64,000 nucleotides of DNA, taken from the NCBI GenBank assembly GCA_035628505.1, contig DASPJR010000038.1, forward strand, positions 62,001-126,000. The letters are read 5' to 3'. Source of the DNA: DASPJR01 sp035628505 (GTDB lineage Bacteria > Planctomycetota > SZUA-567 > H5-PLA8). Within the stretch, counting starts at the first letter, position 1, and each line of letters begins with the position of its first letter. Of this stretch, positions 32,517 to 41,876 are shown piece after piece. A program made the translations under genes and the position numbers. Under the pieces are notes generated by a model. That model was not told the origin of the DNA. It ran no database searches and saw only the letters and a list, made by a program, of their open reading frames with translations.

Positions 32517-34925
32517 TCAGCGTGCCGAGTTCACGGCCAGTGGTTTTTCGGCATGCGGTGCATCGGGCCGCGCCGGCGGAGTCGTGTCGTCTCCGCTGGA
32601 CCATGTCAGGCGAAGTGAATTGGCGATGACCAGTATGGAACTGAGCGCCATAATCGACGCGCCATACGCCGGTTTCAAATTATTAATAAAGGCATAGGGC
32701 AGCATGAACATATTGAATGCGAACGCGACAGCCAGGTTCATATGAATGATGCGGGCGGCCTGGCGTGAGAGGCGAATGGCGCGCGTCACGCCGCGGACAT
32801 CAGGCGAGACCAGCACGATCTGCCCGGACTCCACGGCGATGTCTGTTCCGGTGCCCAGCGCGAAGCCCACATCCGCGGCCGCGAGCGCGGGCGCGTCATT
32901 GATGCCGTCGCCCACGGCCGCCGCGCGCCGCCCCTGCGATTTGAGCTGCCGTAGAAAGTCGACTTTGTCCTCGGGCTTCATCAAGGCGTGAACGTCTTCG
33001 GGCTTCAGACCGCATTGCCGGGCGACATTCTGCGCGGCGCTCGGATTGTCTCCCGATAGCAGATGAACCCGCAGACCTTGCGCGTGCAGATCGGCGATTG
33101 CGCCAGGAGCGGTTTCTTTGACGCGGTCATTGAGCCCAATCGCGCCCACAATATCGGCATCTTCCTCGGCCAGAAAAATCATGGTATGGCCGCAGCTTTC
33201 GGCCGCCTCAACGCTCTTTTTGAAATCACCTTTCAGCTTATAGCCGCGTTCTTCAATCAGGCTGCGCGAGCCGACCAGATAGCTCTTGCGTCCCACCGTG
33301 CCTTTCAGCCCGCGGCCGGGGAGCGGCTCGAAATTGTCGACCTTGCGAAGCTGGACGGTGCTGCGCTTGGCTTCTTTCACCACCCCTTTGGCCAACGCGT
33401 GCTCGGAGCAGGCTTCGAGTGAACCGGCAAGCGTCAGGAAATTCTCGCGTTCCACTCCGGGCATGGTCAGCACTTCGGTGACCGAGAACGAGCCGTCGGT
33501 CAGCGTTCCGGATTTGTCGAACACAACGTCCGTGATGCGCGCCGCGGCTTCGATCGCTTCGCCGCCCTTAATCAGGATTCCCCGCCGCGCGCCGAGGCCG
33601 GTAGCGATAATCACTGCTGTCGGTGTGGCCAGCCCCACGGCGAAGGGGCAGGCAACAACCAGCACGGCAATCGCCGGCTGGAGCGACGTCGAGACCGGCC
33701 ATTCCTGCAGCAGGAAATTCAAGAAGCTCAGCGCACCGTTCTCTTCGAGCAGCGGACGGATGGCCCAGCCGCGATTGATCAGGCCCTGCACCGCAATCGG
33801 TCCGAAATACCAGGTCGCGAAGGCGGCCGCGGCAATGGCCAGCGTGACTGGAACGAGGACCGCCGAGACGCGGTCGGCCATCTGTTCGACGCGCAGCTTC
33901 TTTTCCTGCGCCTCGGAGACCATGCGGCCGATCTGCGCGATCGTGGAATCGGCGCCGACGCCCACCGCGCGCACGCGGATGAAGCCCGAGCCATTCACGC
34001 TCGCGACAATGACCCTGTCACCTTTCACCTTCGGAACAGGCCGGCTTTCGCCGGTGATCAGCGCCTCGTTCACTTCGGTTGCGCCGTCGACGATTTCGCC
34101 ATCCACGGGAATCTTTTCATGCGGCCGCACGAGAACGATGTCGCCCACTGCGACCACGCCGGCCGGAATGATCTGCTCGCGGCCATCGCGCAGCACGCAG
34201 GCTTCCTTGGGAGTGATCTCGATCAGGCTGCCCCAGAGCTGGCTGGTTGATTCTCTTGCGCGCGCTTCCAGCCATTTTCCGAGGCTGACGATGGTGAGGA
34301 TCAGCGCGGCGATGTGGAACTGCGGGGCGACGGGGTCAGGCGAGGTAGCATCGCGCATGAGATTGGGATCGTTGCTGACCTGGCCGATAAAGCAGAGAAA
34401 TCCCTGCAGATACGCTGCCGTCGATCCCACTACCACCAGCGTGTCGAGATTGAAGCTCCAGCGCCGCAGCGCGTGAATGAAGCCGCGGTAATATTCCCAG
34501 CCGACAGTGATCTGCACCGGCGTCGCGAGCAGGAAGAGCAGCCCGAGCTTGGCAACGTCGTTAGCGACCCAAACCTGATTGATGATCAGGATCAGCAGCG
34601 TGAAGATGGCGCCGGCGACGAAACGTGATTTGCGGCTGGCGATGACGTCGATCGTATCGCCGAAGCTCATCTGCGCGCGCGTGTCTGAACTGGGCGCAGC
34701 CAGCGTGGCCTGGTAGCCGACAGCGGCAACAGCTTCGATCAGTTCCCGCGATTTGATTTCCGTGGAATGCCGCACAGTGGCCAGGCGGGTGAGCAGGTTG
34801 ACGCCGGCCGTTTCAACGCCGGCGCGCGAGCGCAACGCCTTTTCGACCCGGCCGACGCAGGCGGCGCAATGCATACCGCCAATGACCAGAACCGTCGTGC
34901 GATCTTCCGTTTCCCGTCGGCGCAT
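32517..34925 (-). CDS. Heavy-metal P1B-type ATPase with atypical CPF metal motif
   Basis: An 802-residue transporter. The N-terminal metal-binding domain has GMHCAAC (17-23). TGES, GDGINDAPALAAADVG and the phosphorylation site DKSGTLT (D470, Ser in place of Thr) are intact. The ion-binding motif in transmembrane helix 6 reads CPF (C426-P427-F428) instead of the CPC of Cu+ exporters. The SEHPLA loop is SEHALA, and helix 7 has FN where CopA has YN; the helix 8 SS pair is present (ALSSILVIANSLRL). This suggests a Cu+-type ATPase with changed selectivity, or reduced function. Nearby genes do not hint at a metal. Confidence 0.9.
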   Translation of the reverse strand: MRRRETEDRTTVLVIGGMHCAACVGRVEKALRSRAGVETAGVNLLTRLATVRHSTEIKSRELIEAVAAVGYQATLAAPSSDTRAQMSFGDTIDVIASRKSRFVAGAIFTLLILIINQVWVANDVAKLGLLFLLATPVQITVGWEYYRGFIHALRRWSFNLDTLVVVGSTAAYLQGFLCFIGQVSNDPNLMRDATSPDPVAPQFHIAALILTIVSLGKWLEARARESTSQLWGSLIEITPKEACVLRDGREQIIPAGVVAVGDIVLVRPHEKIPVDGEIVDGATEVNEALITGESRPVPKVKGDRVIVASVNGSGFIRVRAVGVGADSTIAQIGRMVSEAQEKKLRVEQMADRVSAVLVPVTLAIAAAAFATWYFGPIAVQGLINRGWAIRPLLEENGALSFLNFLLQEWPVSTSLQPAIAVLVVACPFAVGLATPTAVIIATGLGARRGILIKGGEAIEAAARITDVVFDKSGTLTDGSFSVTEVLTMPGVERENFLTLAGSLEACSEHALAKGVVKEAKRSTVQLRKVDNFEPLPGRGLKGTVGRKSYLVGSRSLIEERGYKLKGDFKKSVEAAESCGHTMIFLAEEDADIVGAIGLNDRVKETAPGAIADLHAQGLRVHLLSGDNPSAAQNVARQCGLKPEDVHALMKPEDKVDFLRQLKSQGRRAAAVGDGINDAPALAAADVGFALGTGTDIAVESGQIVLVSPDVRGVTRAIRLSRQAARIIHMNLAVAFAFNMFMLPYAFINNLKPAYGASIMALSSILVIANSLRLTWSSGDDTTPPARPDAPHAEKPLAVNSAR

Positions 34926-35060
34926 GTGATTTTTATTTCAGTGGCTGTCAGCACAGCAGAAAGAAAGCCTCTTCAGAGGCCGTGTCCGCTACGAAATCAA
35001 CGACTCAGATTAGATCGGCAAACCTGCCATGCAAGTAGATTGAAAGCGCCGGACTTGCAT

Positions 35061-35090
35061 AAAAAAACTCTTCCCGAAGGAAGAGTTTTT
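35061..35090. terminator. Bidirectional intrinsic terminator after the DUF4394 gene
   Basis: Stem AAAAACTCTTCC/GGAAGAGTTTTT with a CGAA loop. On the minus strand it follows the stop of the gene at 35119-37617 by 28 bp and runs into a T tract. It isolates this gene from the ATPase gene on the same strand. Confidence 0.88.
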
Positions 35091-35118
35091 CTGAACGCTT
35101 TCTCGAGCACGCGAAAAG

Positions 35119-37617
35119 TTACGGTTTCGGCGGCTTCTGCAATGTTGCGCTGCCGCTCTTGCCTTTCTTTGCGCTGTAGATGAACGTCTTTGTCACCTGA
35201 TAGTTCACGTTGTTGAAATAAATGTTGATCTGCAGCGTGCGCTCAACTTTTGACAGATCGGCATCGGCCGTGAACCCTTCCTCCGCCAGCTGCGCGCGGT
35301 AATCGTTCTTGCTCAGCTTGATCGCGTACTTGGAGACGCCGTTCTTCGGCTTCAGGCCAATGGCGAACGTCTCGCTGCTCTTGGGCGTGCTTTTGCCTTT
35401 TGCATCGAGTTTGAACGTCTTGATGATTCCATTCACCCCGCCGATGTTCACGATCACATCTTTGCCGTCGGTCGTGAAGCCGGTCGGGAAGGGAAGTTCA
35501 CCGGCGATTGCGATCGAATCGCTCAGCGGCTTGATGAAGTTGAGCTTGATGCCCGCTTTCAGCACGGTCAGCGGCTGAGCCGTTCCAGCCGGCGCGCCGT
35601 TGAAAGGCGTTGACGTGGCGCTCGTCGGGGACGAACCGAACGCCGTCTCGATTGCATTGATAAAGCCGTCGCCGTCATGATCGTCCTTGTCGGCGATATC
35701 CAGCCGCGTGGTGGTCTGCGCGCCGAGCTCGGCACCTATGGGGTTCTGCAGCTGCAGCGTGACGGTCTCGAAAAGCTCCAGGATGTTATCGTCGAGCGCG
35801 GGGATGAAGATCGTGCGGGAGGTTTCGCCGTCGACGAACACGAGTGTACCAGAGGACGCCGTGTAGTCCGTGCCGGCCGTCGCTGTGCCGCCGGTGATGG
35901 CGTAATCGACACTGACGGTTCCCTGTGTCCCGCCGGTGCGCGTTACCGTGATTGATGCGGTATTCTTTTCGATGACGTAGAACGAATCGGCGCTGAACTG
36001 GAGGATTGCCTCAGCTGTCTGCGGAATAACAGCGATCCCGCGGATGTTCACGCCGCCGCCGATGTTCAGGTTGCCCACCTGCGTGGCTGCACCGGTTGTG
36101 AGGTTGATCGTGTAGAAACCATTGTTGATCGCCGCGAAGGCGGAAGTCACGTTGCCGTTCGACGTGATGTCGAATCCCGTCTGCGTGCCGGCATTCAGTC
36201 CAAGCGCGCCGATCGTCCGCATCTCTCCGGTATTGGGGGAGACTGAGCCGTCAGTTGTTCCGATCACGAGCAGAACGTCCTGCGTCGAATCTATTGCGTA
36301 CAGCGGCGCGTTGCCACTGGCTGCGGCCGGAGCGTAAGCGCCGCCGATGACGTTGGGATTAGGAAGGTTAGTATTGGGGTTCAGCACATTTGGATCGCCC
36401 GCGACGTAAGCGAGCGGCGTGTCGACTGTGACGGCCGCAGTGTCGGGATCGATGCGCAGGTTCTGCTCGGTGTTGCTGGTCACGCGCAGCCTGTCGACGA
36501 CCGGATTAAAGTCGACGCCGAATTCGGTGCCGTTCAATGCGGTGCTGAACGCGCCGGTGCCCACCTGCGTCGCGGCTCCGGTGAGATAGTCAATCGTGTA
36601 CAGGCGGCTGGTGCTGCCCAGGCCGTAGAGCTTGCCGTTAGCGGGACGGAAGTCGATGCCAAGGATGCTTTCACCGGTCTGCAGGCCGGTGATATTTACG
36701 GAATTTGTAACCAGGCTCGGCACTCGGTGATCGAAGCGGACCAGCGTGTTATTCGTGCGCAGAGCGACGACGTCGAAGGTTGTCGGAGGCGGAACGACGG
36801 AGATATCGCGAAGCGGATCGGTGCTACCGATTGCTCCTAAAAGCGTCGCGGTTCCGGTCGCAAGATTGATGGTGAACAACTTGCTTGCCGTCTCGCCGAT
36901 GACCTGAATCGAGGCATACGCCGTGCCGCTGGCGCCTGAGATATCGAAGCCCAGGTTGTCGGAGGCGTCAACGCCGAGCTTGCCGATGGTGAAAAGTGGA
37001 GTCGAGCTGCCCGAACCGTTGGGGCTGATCGTTCCACCAATGGAGCCTTGCGTGACCAGCACGTCCTGCGTCGAATCGATATCGTACAGCGTCGTCGCGG
37101 GCGCTCCCGCATAGTTGTCGGTGTAGGCCGCGCCGACGATGTGCGGAACGGCGCCTTCATTGGGATCGAGCGGTGCGTACGCGAGCGAGAAATCCTGCGA
37201 CTGCACGGTACCATCGCGCGGATCCAGACGCAGATTCATGCCCGTGTCGGTGACGACACGCAGGCGGTCGGCCGTGGGGTTGAAATCCATGCCGAAGGCT
37301 GTGCCCACGAGGGCGGGTGTGAAGGAAGTTGTGCCCAGCGCCGTCGCGGCGCCGGTGACGACATTGATGACATACAGCCGGTTTGAATTTCCAAGGCCAT
37401 AGAGCTGGCCGGTGTTCGGGCGGAAATCAATCCCGACAATGCTTTCACCGGACTGCAGGCCGGTTACGGGCACGGAGCTGATTAGCGTTCCCGGGGAGCT
37501 CGTGGAGAACCGAACGAGAAGGTTAGTCGTCGTTATGCCGAAAACGTCTTCTGCGTGTGCCGCCCCGGCCAGCAGCAATACAGCGCTCAGCGCCAGCATG
37601 GCGATATGTTTCCGCAC
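35119..37617 (-). CDS. Exported protein with two DUF4394 domains, Calx-beta and Ca-binding motif
   Basis: An 832-residue exported protein. A signal peptide (residues 1-22) is followed by two tandem DUF4394 units of about 250 residues each; both contain SGESIVGIDFRPNTGQLYGL-like and STQDVLVTQG-like elements, so a duplication is evident. A Calx-beta domain follows (about 525-645; AGTDYTASSGTLVF). After it comes DKDDHDGDGFINAIETAFGS, a calcium-binding DxDxDG motif like a thrombospondin type 3 or dockerin loop, and a beta-rich C-terminal domain. Secreted, probably adhesive or cell-surface bound. Function unproven. Confidence 0.88.
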   Translation of the reverse strand: MRKHIAMLALSAVLLLAGAAHAEDVFGITTTNLLVRFSTSSPGTLISSVPVTGLQSGESIVGIDFRPNTGQLYGLGNSNRLYVINVVTGAATALGTTSFTPALVGTAFGMDFNPTADRLRVVTDTGMNLRLDPRDGTVQSQDFSLAYAPLDPNEGAVPHIVGAAYTDNYAGAPATTLYDIDSTQDVLVTQGSIGGTISPNGSGSSTPLFTIGKLGVDASDNLGFDISGASGTAYASIQVIGETASKLFTINLATGTATLLGAIGSTDPLRDISVVPPPTTFDVVALRTNNTLVRFDHRVPSLVTNSVNITGLQTGESILGIDFRPANGKLYGLGSTSRLYTIDYLTGAATQVGTGAFSTALNGTEFGVDFNPVVDRLRVTSNTEQNLRIDPDTAAVTVDTPLAYVAGDPNVLNPNTNLPNPNVIGGAYAPAAASGNAPLYAIDSTQDVLLVIGTTDGSVSPNTGEMRTIGALGLNAGTQTGFDITSNGNVTSAFAAINNGFYTINLTTGAATQVGNLNIGGGVNIRGIAVIPQTAEAILQFSADSFYVIEKNTASITVTRTGGTQGTVSVDYAITGGTATAGTDYTASSGTLVFVDGETSRTIFIPALDDNILELFETVTLQLQNPIGAELGAQTTTRLDIADKDDHDGDGFINAIETAFGSSPTSATSTPFNGAPAGTAQPLTVLKAGIKLNFIKPLSDSIAIAGELPFPTGFTTDGKDVIVNIGGVNGIIKTFKLDAKGKSTPKSSETFAIGLKPKNGVSKYAIKLSKNDYRAQLAEEGFTADADLSKVERTLQINIYFNNVNYQVTKTFIYSAKKGKSGSATLQKPPKP

Positions 37618-37827
37618 AGGTGCACCCTCCTTAAAAGAAATTTGGTCGCTACATCCTCTCTTTATTGCTTATTAATGCTACTAAAGATGCACTGAGCTTA
37701 CCACGATCTTGCCGGGGAGGTGATTTGTATCGGGTTTTGTAAAGAATCCGGCTCGCGGCGGTTTTGTTGCAACTTCTGGCGGGTTCATACGTCGTAATTG
37801 CGGAGCGAGCCTTATTAAGGAGGCGGC

Positions 37828-38766
37828 ATGATCTTGCGACGGACGATTTTCCTTGTAGCCGGGAATGTTCTGCTCGTCTGCAGCGGATCACTTTTCGCAG
37901 AGGCATCAGGCGGCTCGGGCAACGGGAGCAATGATAACGGACTGGTCATCGCCCGCTCGCGAACCGCGCTGCCCTGGCCGGAACCTGAAAAAGCCGCGAC
38001 AGAGAAACTGACGGCCGAACTGCGCGAGGAACTGCCCGGGTTCTTTATTACGCGCGTAGGTCCCTGGATCGTTGCGACCGATCTGGAGGAGAACGAAGCG
38101 CCCCGCTTTACGCAGCACACGATTGGGCGCTATGCCGCCGATATCCAGCGCCAGCTCTTCACAAAAACACCGCGCACCGAGCCCGTTAAAGTTCTGCTCT
38201 TTAAGGACAAGCTCAGCTATGAGACGTGGAACAAGAAGCTGTACAATTCCAAACCTACCACCCCGTACGGCTATTACAGCCGCCAGCGTAAAGCTCTGGT
38301 GATGAATATCGCGACCGGGGGCGGCACTCTCCTTCACGAGATGGTCCACGCCATGGCCGAGGCCGATTTCGGCGAGATACCCGCCTGGCTGAATGAGGGC
38401 TTGGGAAGCCTGTTTGAAGCCAGCGGCCGGGGCCGTGGCGGGAAAGTGATTGGTGTGACCAACTGGCGCCTGACCGGTCTGCAGAACGATCTGCGTAACA
38501 ACACGCCCGTAAGGTTTTCAAAGCTTTTAAAGATGAGCGACGATGAGTTCTATGGCGAGCATTCGGGCTCCAATTACGCTGCTTCGCGCTACCTGATGCA
38601 GTGGCTTCAGGAGCAGGACAAACTCGAGCTGTTCTACACGCGCATCCGCGACAGAAAAGACGCTGACGCACTCGCTACTTTGCGCGCGGTCTTTAATGAT
38701 AAGCTCAGCATCGAGCAGATTGAGCAGGCATGCTACGACTGGGTGAAGACGCTGGTCATTCAGTAA
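37828..38766 (+). CDS. Exported gluzincin-like metallopeptidase (peptidase MA-like)
   Basis: A 312-residue exported protein; signal peptide at residues 1-26 (LLVCSGSLFAEASG). The active site is LLHEMVHAM (HExxH) with the following PAWLNEGLGSLFE, whose Glu is the third ligand, as in peptidase MA-like/DUF1570 proteins. The N-terminal half has a tyrosine-rich lead-up 'KKLYNSKPTTPYGYYSRQ' that resembles the strand before the zinc helix. Possibly cleaves peptides in the periplasm. Start site is preceded by TTAAGGAGGCGGC, so the ribosome-binding site is AAGGAGG. Confidence 0.8.
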   Translation: MILRRTIFLVAGNVLLVCSGSLFAEASGGSGNGSNDNGLVIARSRTALPWPEPEKAATEKLTAELREELPGFFITRVGPWIVATDLEENEAPRFTQHTIGRYAADIQRQLFTKTPRTEPVKVLLFKDKLSYETWNKKLYNSKPTTPYGYYSRQRKALVMNIATGGGTLLHEMVHAMAEADFGEIPAWLNEGLGSLFEASGRGRGGKVIGVTNWRLTGLQNDLRNNTPVRFSKLLKMSDDEFYGEHSGSNYAASRYLMQWLQEQDKLELFYTRIRDRKDADALATLRAVFNDKLSIEQIEQACYDWVKTLVIQ

Positions 38767-38769
38767 AAG

Positions 38770-38799
38770 TTGCCTGTTGCAATCAGCCCGTGATATACT
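38770..38799 (+). promoter_or_regulatory. Probable promoter of the zinc-ribbon membrane protein gene
   Basis: TTGCCT (38770-38775), 18 bp, TATACT (38794-38799), in the 68-bp gap after the peptidase gene stop. Predicted start near 38806, 29 nt before the ATG at 38835. Confidence 0.45.
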
Positions 38800-38834
38800 G
38801 CCGGCACCGGCAACGTGGCTCAGGTGCCTGCTAG

Positions 38835-40229
38835 ATGCTCATCGTTTTCTGTGAAGCGTGTGGTCAGCGAATCCCCGAGCGCGAAATCACTGAGCGGCGT
38901 GCGTTTCAGACCTCTGACAACGCCTGGTTTTGCGCAGGGTGTGCTCCAGCAGACAAAGCCGCTACCGGCTCCGGCAAGCAGCCCATAAAACCCATTTTAC
39001 ACTCCGCGCCTGCACATCCACGCAAGGCAACAGGTACTCACGCAGCGAAGACAGGAGCCACAGCACTTTCTGCGCCCGCACAGGAAGATTCAAAGGCAAC
39101 AACATACCTGATGATTGCAGGTGTCGTGCTCACGATCGTGGGTATAGGACTGACGCTGCGCGGTAAATCGAACCGGGCGGCGCAGCAATCGCCGGCTGCA
39201 GTTGTTTCAACAGAACAGGCGCGCGATCAAGGAAATCCAAAGCAGAGCGGTTCAATGACCGCATCGGCACAGGTTGATCCCGCGTCCGTGCAGCCGCAGA
39301 AAGCGTCCGGGACTGAATCGCCGCCGCCGGTCTCGATGTTTGCGCCGCAAAAGAGTTCGGAGCCCGAACTCTCCGCGGCCGACCGCGCCAAAAAGGCCGA
39401 GCAGGAGCTGCAGGACTACCGCAATCACCGCGCAGGCAAGCTGCTACAGGAAGCGCAAGAGTTCTATAAGCAGAACGCCAACGATCCGTGGACATACCAG
39501 TCGCGGTTGAAAGAAATTGCGGGCTCCTATGGCTCCGCGCCGGCTGCACTTGAAGCACGCAAGCTGCTGGATGAATTGAAATCACTTCCGCCTCCGCCGG
39601 ACCGCCTGGAACTTTATGTTCCTGAAGCCAAAGAGTATCAGCTTGTCTACGATCTGGACCTGGCGAAGCTCGGCAAGACCATCACCTATGGCGTGGACAA
39701 CAGCGCGCAGATCACAAAGCCTTTCGACCGCGTCGCGTATTTCATTGAGTTGCAGCCGGGCAATGCCGAGACGAAGTACCTGTATGTTTCAATGGACGCG
39801 TTCACGAATGATGTGAAAAAAATCGGTGTGCCAACCACCGCGTCCGGCGCGCGCTTTCAGCAGAACGTCTCCAGGATGAACGTGGTTTCGAACGTCAAAG
39901 GTATTACGCAGGGAACCGCGCTGACGACCGGCAATATCGAATTCTGGAACAGTAACTATGGCCCGCAGAACGGTAAGAAGGTTCCCAACGCCTCGGACGG
40001 GACCTTCGACTTCGGAGACGCGGCATCCGGAGGCGAAGGATATGGCTCCATGCAGGTGCACAACTATGAGGCCCGGCAGACGCTGTTTGCGATTAATCAC
40101 TGGTCGCACGGCGGCGGCGCGGATATCGGTATCGGCAATCAGCCGCAGAACAATCCGGATTGGACGTTTTCATCAAGCGCCGGGCAGTGGCGAATGAAGC
40201 GTTTGCGCGTTCTGGTCCGTTGCAGATGA
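38835..40229 (+). CDS. Membrane protein with N-terminal zinc ribbon and unknown C-terminal domain
   Basis: A 464-residue protein. The N-terminus has a four-Cys zinc ribbon: CEACGQR and, after 23 residues, FCAGCAP. A single membrane anchor follows (about 95-113: LMIAGVVLTIVGIGLTL). After a low-complexity Ser/Pro/Gln linker (to about 195) and a Lys/Glu-rich helical part, a C-terminal beta-rich domain starts near 255 (ELYVPEAKEYQLVYDLDL). It ends with W-rich repeats such as HGGGADIGIG. I do not recognise this domain as a named family. The stop codon overlaps the start of the following DUF4832 gene by the ATGA pattern, so both are co-translated. Confidence 0.6.
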   Translation: MLIVFCEACGQRIPEREITERRAFQTSDNAWFCAGCAPADKAATGSGKQPIKPILHSAPAHPRKATGTHAAKTGATALSAPAQEDSKATTYLMIAGVVLTIVGIGLTLRGKSNRAAQQSPAAVVSTEQARDQGNPKQSGSMTASAQVDPASVQPQKASGTESPPPVSMFAPQKSSEPELSAADRAKKAEQELQDYRNHRAGKLLQEAQEFYKQNANDPWTYQSRLKEIAGSYGSAPAALEARKLLDELKSLPPPPDRLELYVPEAKEYQLVYDLDLAKLGKTITYGVDNSAQITKPFDRVAYFIELQPGNAETKYLYVSMDAFTNDVKKIGVPTTASGARFQQNVSRMNVVSNVKGITQGTALTTGNIEFWNSNYGPQNGKKVPNASDGTFDFGDAASGGEGYGSMQVHNYEARQTLFAINHWSHGGGADIGIGNQPQNNPDWTFSSSAGQWRMKRLRVLVRCR

Positions 40230-41626
40230 CTCCGGAAAGACCGAGTCGCGTTCTCCACGTTGCGGCGTTGTTGATCCTCGCCGGAGGCGTGCTCACGGCC
40301 GGCGAGACACGCATCGAGCTGGCTTACGCTCCGGCGCCGCCTGACAATCCGCTGAAGGGTCTGGTGCCCTACGCAGGCCAGGGCCGCGATTTTTTTCCGC
40401 ACAGCCTCGAGTTCAATTATCTGCCGCTCTCGGCGCTTGTGACGAATACCGGAACGTTCGATTGGCAGCCGCTCGAAAAGCTGCTCAACGATATCGCCGG
40501 GCGCGGCAATCAGGCCATCTTCCGCATTTTTCTCGAGTACCCCGGAAAAAAGAACGCGATCCCTGCGTTTCTTATCCAAGCAGGACTGAAGGTCCATGCG
40601 TGGAATAATCCTGACGCAGCCGCAGGAGAAGGAAAGGAGAATGAAACCCCCGACTATAGCGATCCACGGCTGCGCCAGCTGCTGAAGGATTTCATCGCTG
40701 CGCTGGGCAGGCGCTACGATGGCGATCCGCGCATCGGGTTCATCACTGCAGGACTGCTGGGCATGTGGGGTGAATGGCACACGTATCCACGCGGGGAGCT
40801 TTTTGCTTCAAAGCCGGTGCAGGCTGAAGTCCTGGATGCCTATACCGCCGCGTTCAAGAAAACGCATGTCCTGCTGCGCTACCCAGCAGGCGAGCACGAC
40901 GAATCGCAGACGCCCAATCATGCCCGACGCTTCGGCTATCATGACGACTCCTTTGCCTGGGCAACGCTTGAAACGGGAAATCGCAGCGACGATTGGTTCT
41001 TTATGTCCGCGCTTCGACGCGCCGGTCCGGCGGCTCTGGACAAGTGGAAGAGCTGCCCCATCGGTGGAGAGATCCGGCCCGAAGCCTGGGGCTACGTTTT
41101 CGATGCCGCTCCTGGCAATAAAAAGATTCAGGATTTCAACCAATGCGTGCAGGCGACTCACGCCACCTGGCTGATGGATAGCGGCATGTTCAGGAAGAAT
41201 GTGCCAGCTGAACGGCGTGCGCGTGCGATCGAGCAGGTCTGCCGCATGGGATATGAATTCTACATCTCCGCCGTCACCTTTGAGATAAAAGCTGAATCTA
41301 TAAGCGTTCGCACGGAGCTCCTTAATAAAGGGGTGGCGCCGTTCTATTACGACTGGAAGCCTGAACTTGGATTGCTGGACGCCGATAGGAAACTTGTCCA
41401 TACAGTTCATGGTTCAGGGTCACTGCTGAATCTGCTGCCTTCAGCTCCTGCGCGCACCTGGACGGACGAGATTGACAGGCGATCTCTTAAGCCAGGGATG
41501 TACACGGTACTGCTGCGTATCACAAACCCATTGCCAACCGGAAAACCACTCCGCTTTGCAAACTCCCAAGTCGGTAAAGATCGGGACGGCTGGCTGACTT
41601 TGGGAACAGTCGACGTCGGCCGCTAA
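40226..41626 (+). CDS. Exported DUF4832-type glycosidase-like protein
   Basis: A 466-residue protein. The ATG at 40226 overlaps the stop of the previous gene (ATGA), favouring this start over upstream ones. Signal peptide (ALLILAGGVLTAGE). The domain resembles DUF4832 and beta-galactosidase-like TIM-barrels: NPLKGLVPYAGQ near the start, FGYHDDSF, a long acidic middle GMWGEWHTYPRGE and a C-terminal beta domain. Many DUF4832 members act on cell-surface carbohydrates. It probably forms an operon with the zinc-ribbon membrane protein. Confidence 0.72.
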   Translation: MTPERPSRVLHVAALLILAGGVLTAGETRIELAYAPAPPDNPLKGLVPYAGQGRDFFPHSLEFNYLPLSALVTNTGTFDWQPLEKLLNDIAGRGNQAIFRIFLEYPGKKNAIPAFLIQAGLKVHAWNNPDAAAGEGKENETPDYSDPRLRQLLKDFIAALGRRYDGDPRIGFITAGLLGMWGEWHTYPRGELFASKPVQAEVLDAYTAAFKKTHVLLRYPAGEHDESQTPNHARRFGYHDDSFAWATLETGNRSDDWFFMSALRRAGPAALDKWKSCPIGGEIRPEAWGYVFDAAPGNKKIQDFNQCVQATHATWLMDSGMFRKNVPAERRARAIEQVCRMGYEFYISAVTFEIKAESISVRTELLNKGVAPFYYDWKPELGLLDADRKLVHTVHGSGSLLNLLPSAPARTWTDEIDRRSLKPGMYTVLLRITNPLPTGKPLRFANSQVGKDRDGWLTLGTVDVGR

Positions 41627-41876
41627 GCCAGATTGGGTTGCCTCCTCAAAACCAAATCAGCATATACACGGGCATACCTATTGCTCGTGCGGCTCCTGTC
41701 TTGTTTGAATTTGAAAAAAAATTTCACAGCTCGAGGTGAAGCACCAATGAAATAATGAGCGCCGAGCATGAGGAGTGTTTCGCGCCGTACTTTCGTTTTT
41801 GAATTTGAAAATTTACTGGCGGAAAACACGCCAGCTGGAAAGCAAAGCGTCATTGGAGCAATGCGGGAGCAAGGTC

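Noticed and set aside
41623..41853. 76-codon open frame on the minus strand upstream of the KaiC-like gene
   Set aside because: No ribosome-binding site or family, and it overlaps the leader region of the KaiC-like gene.
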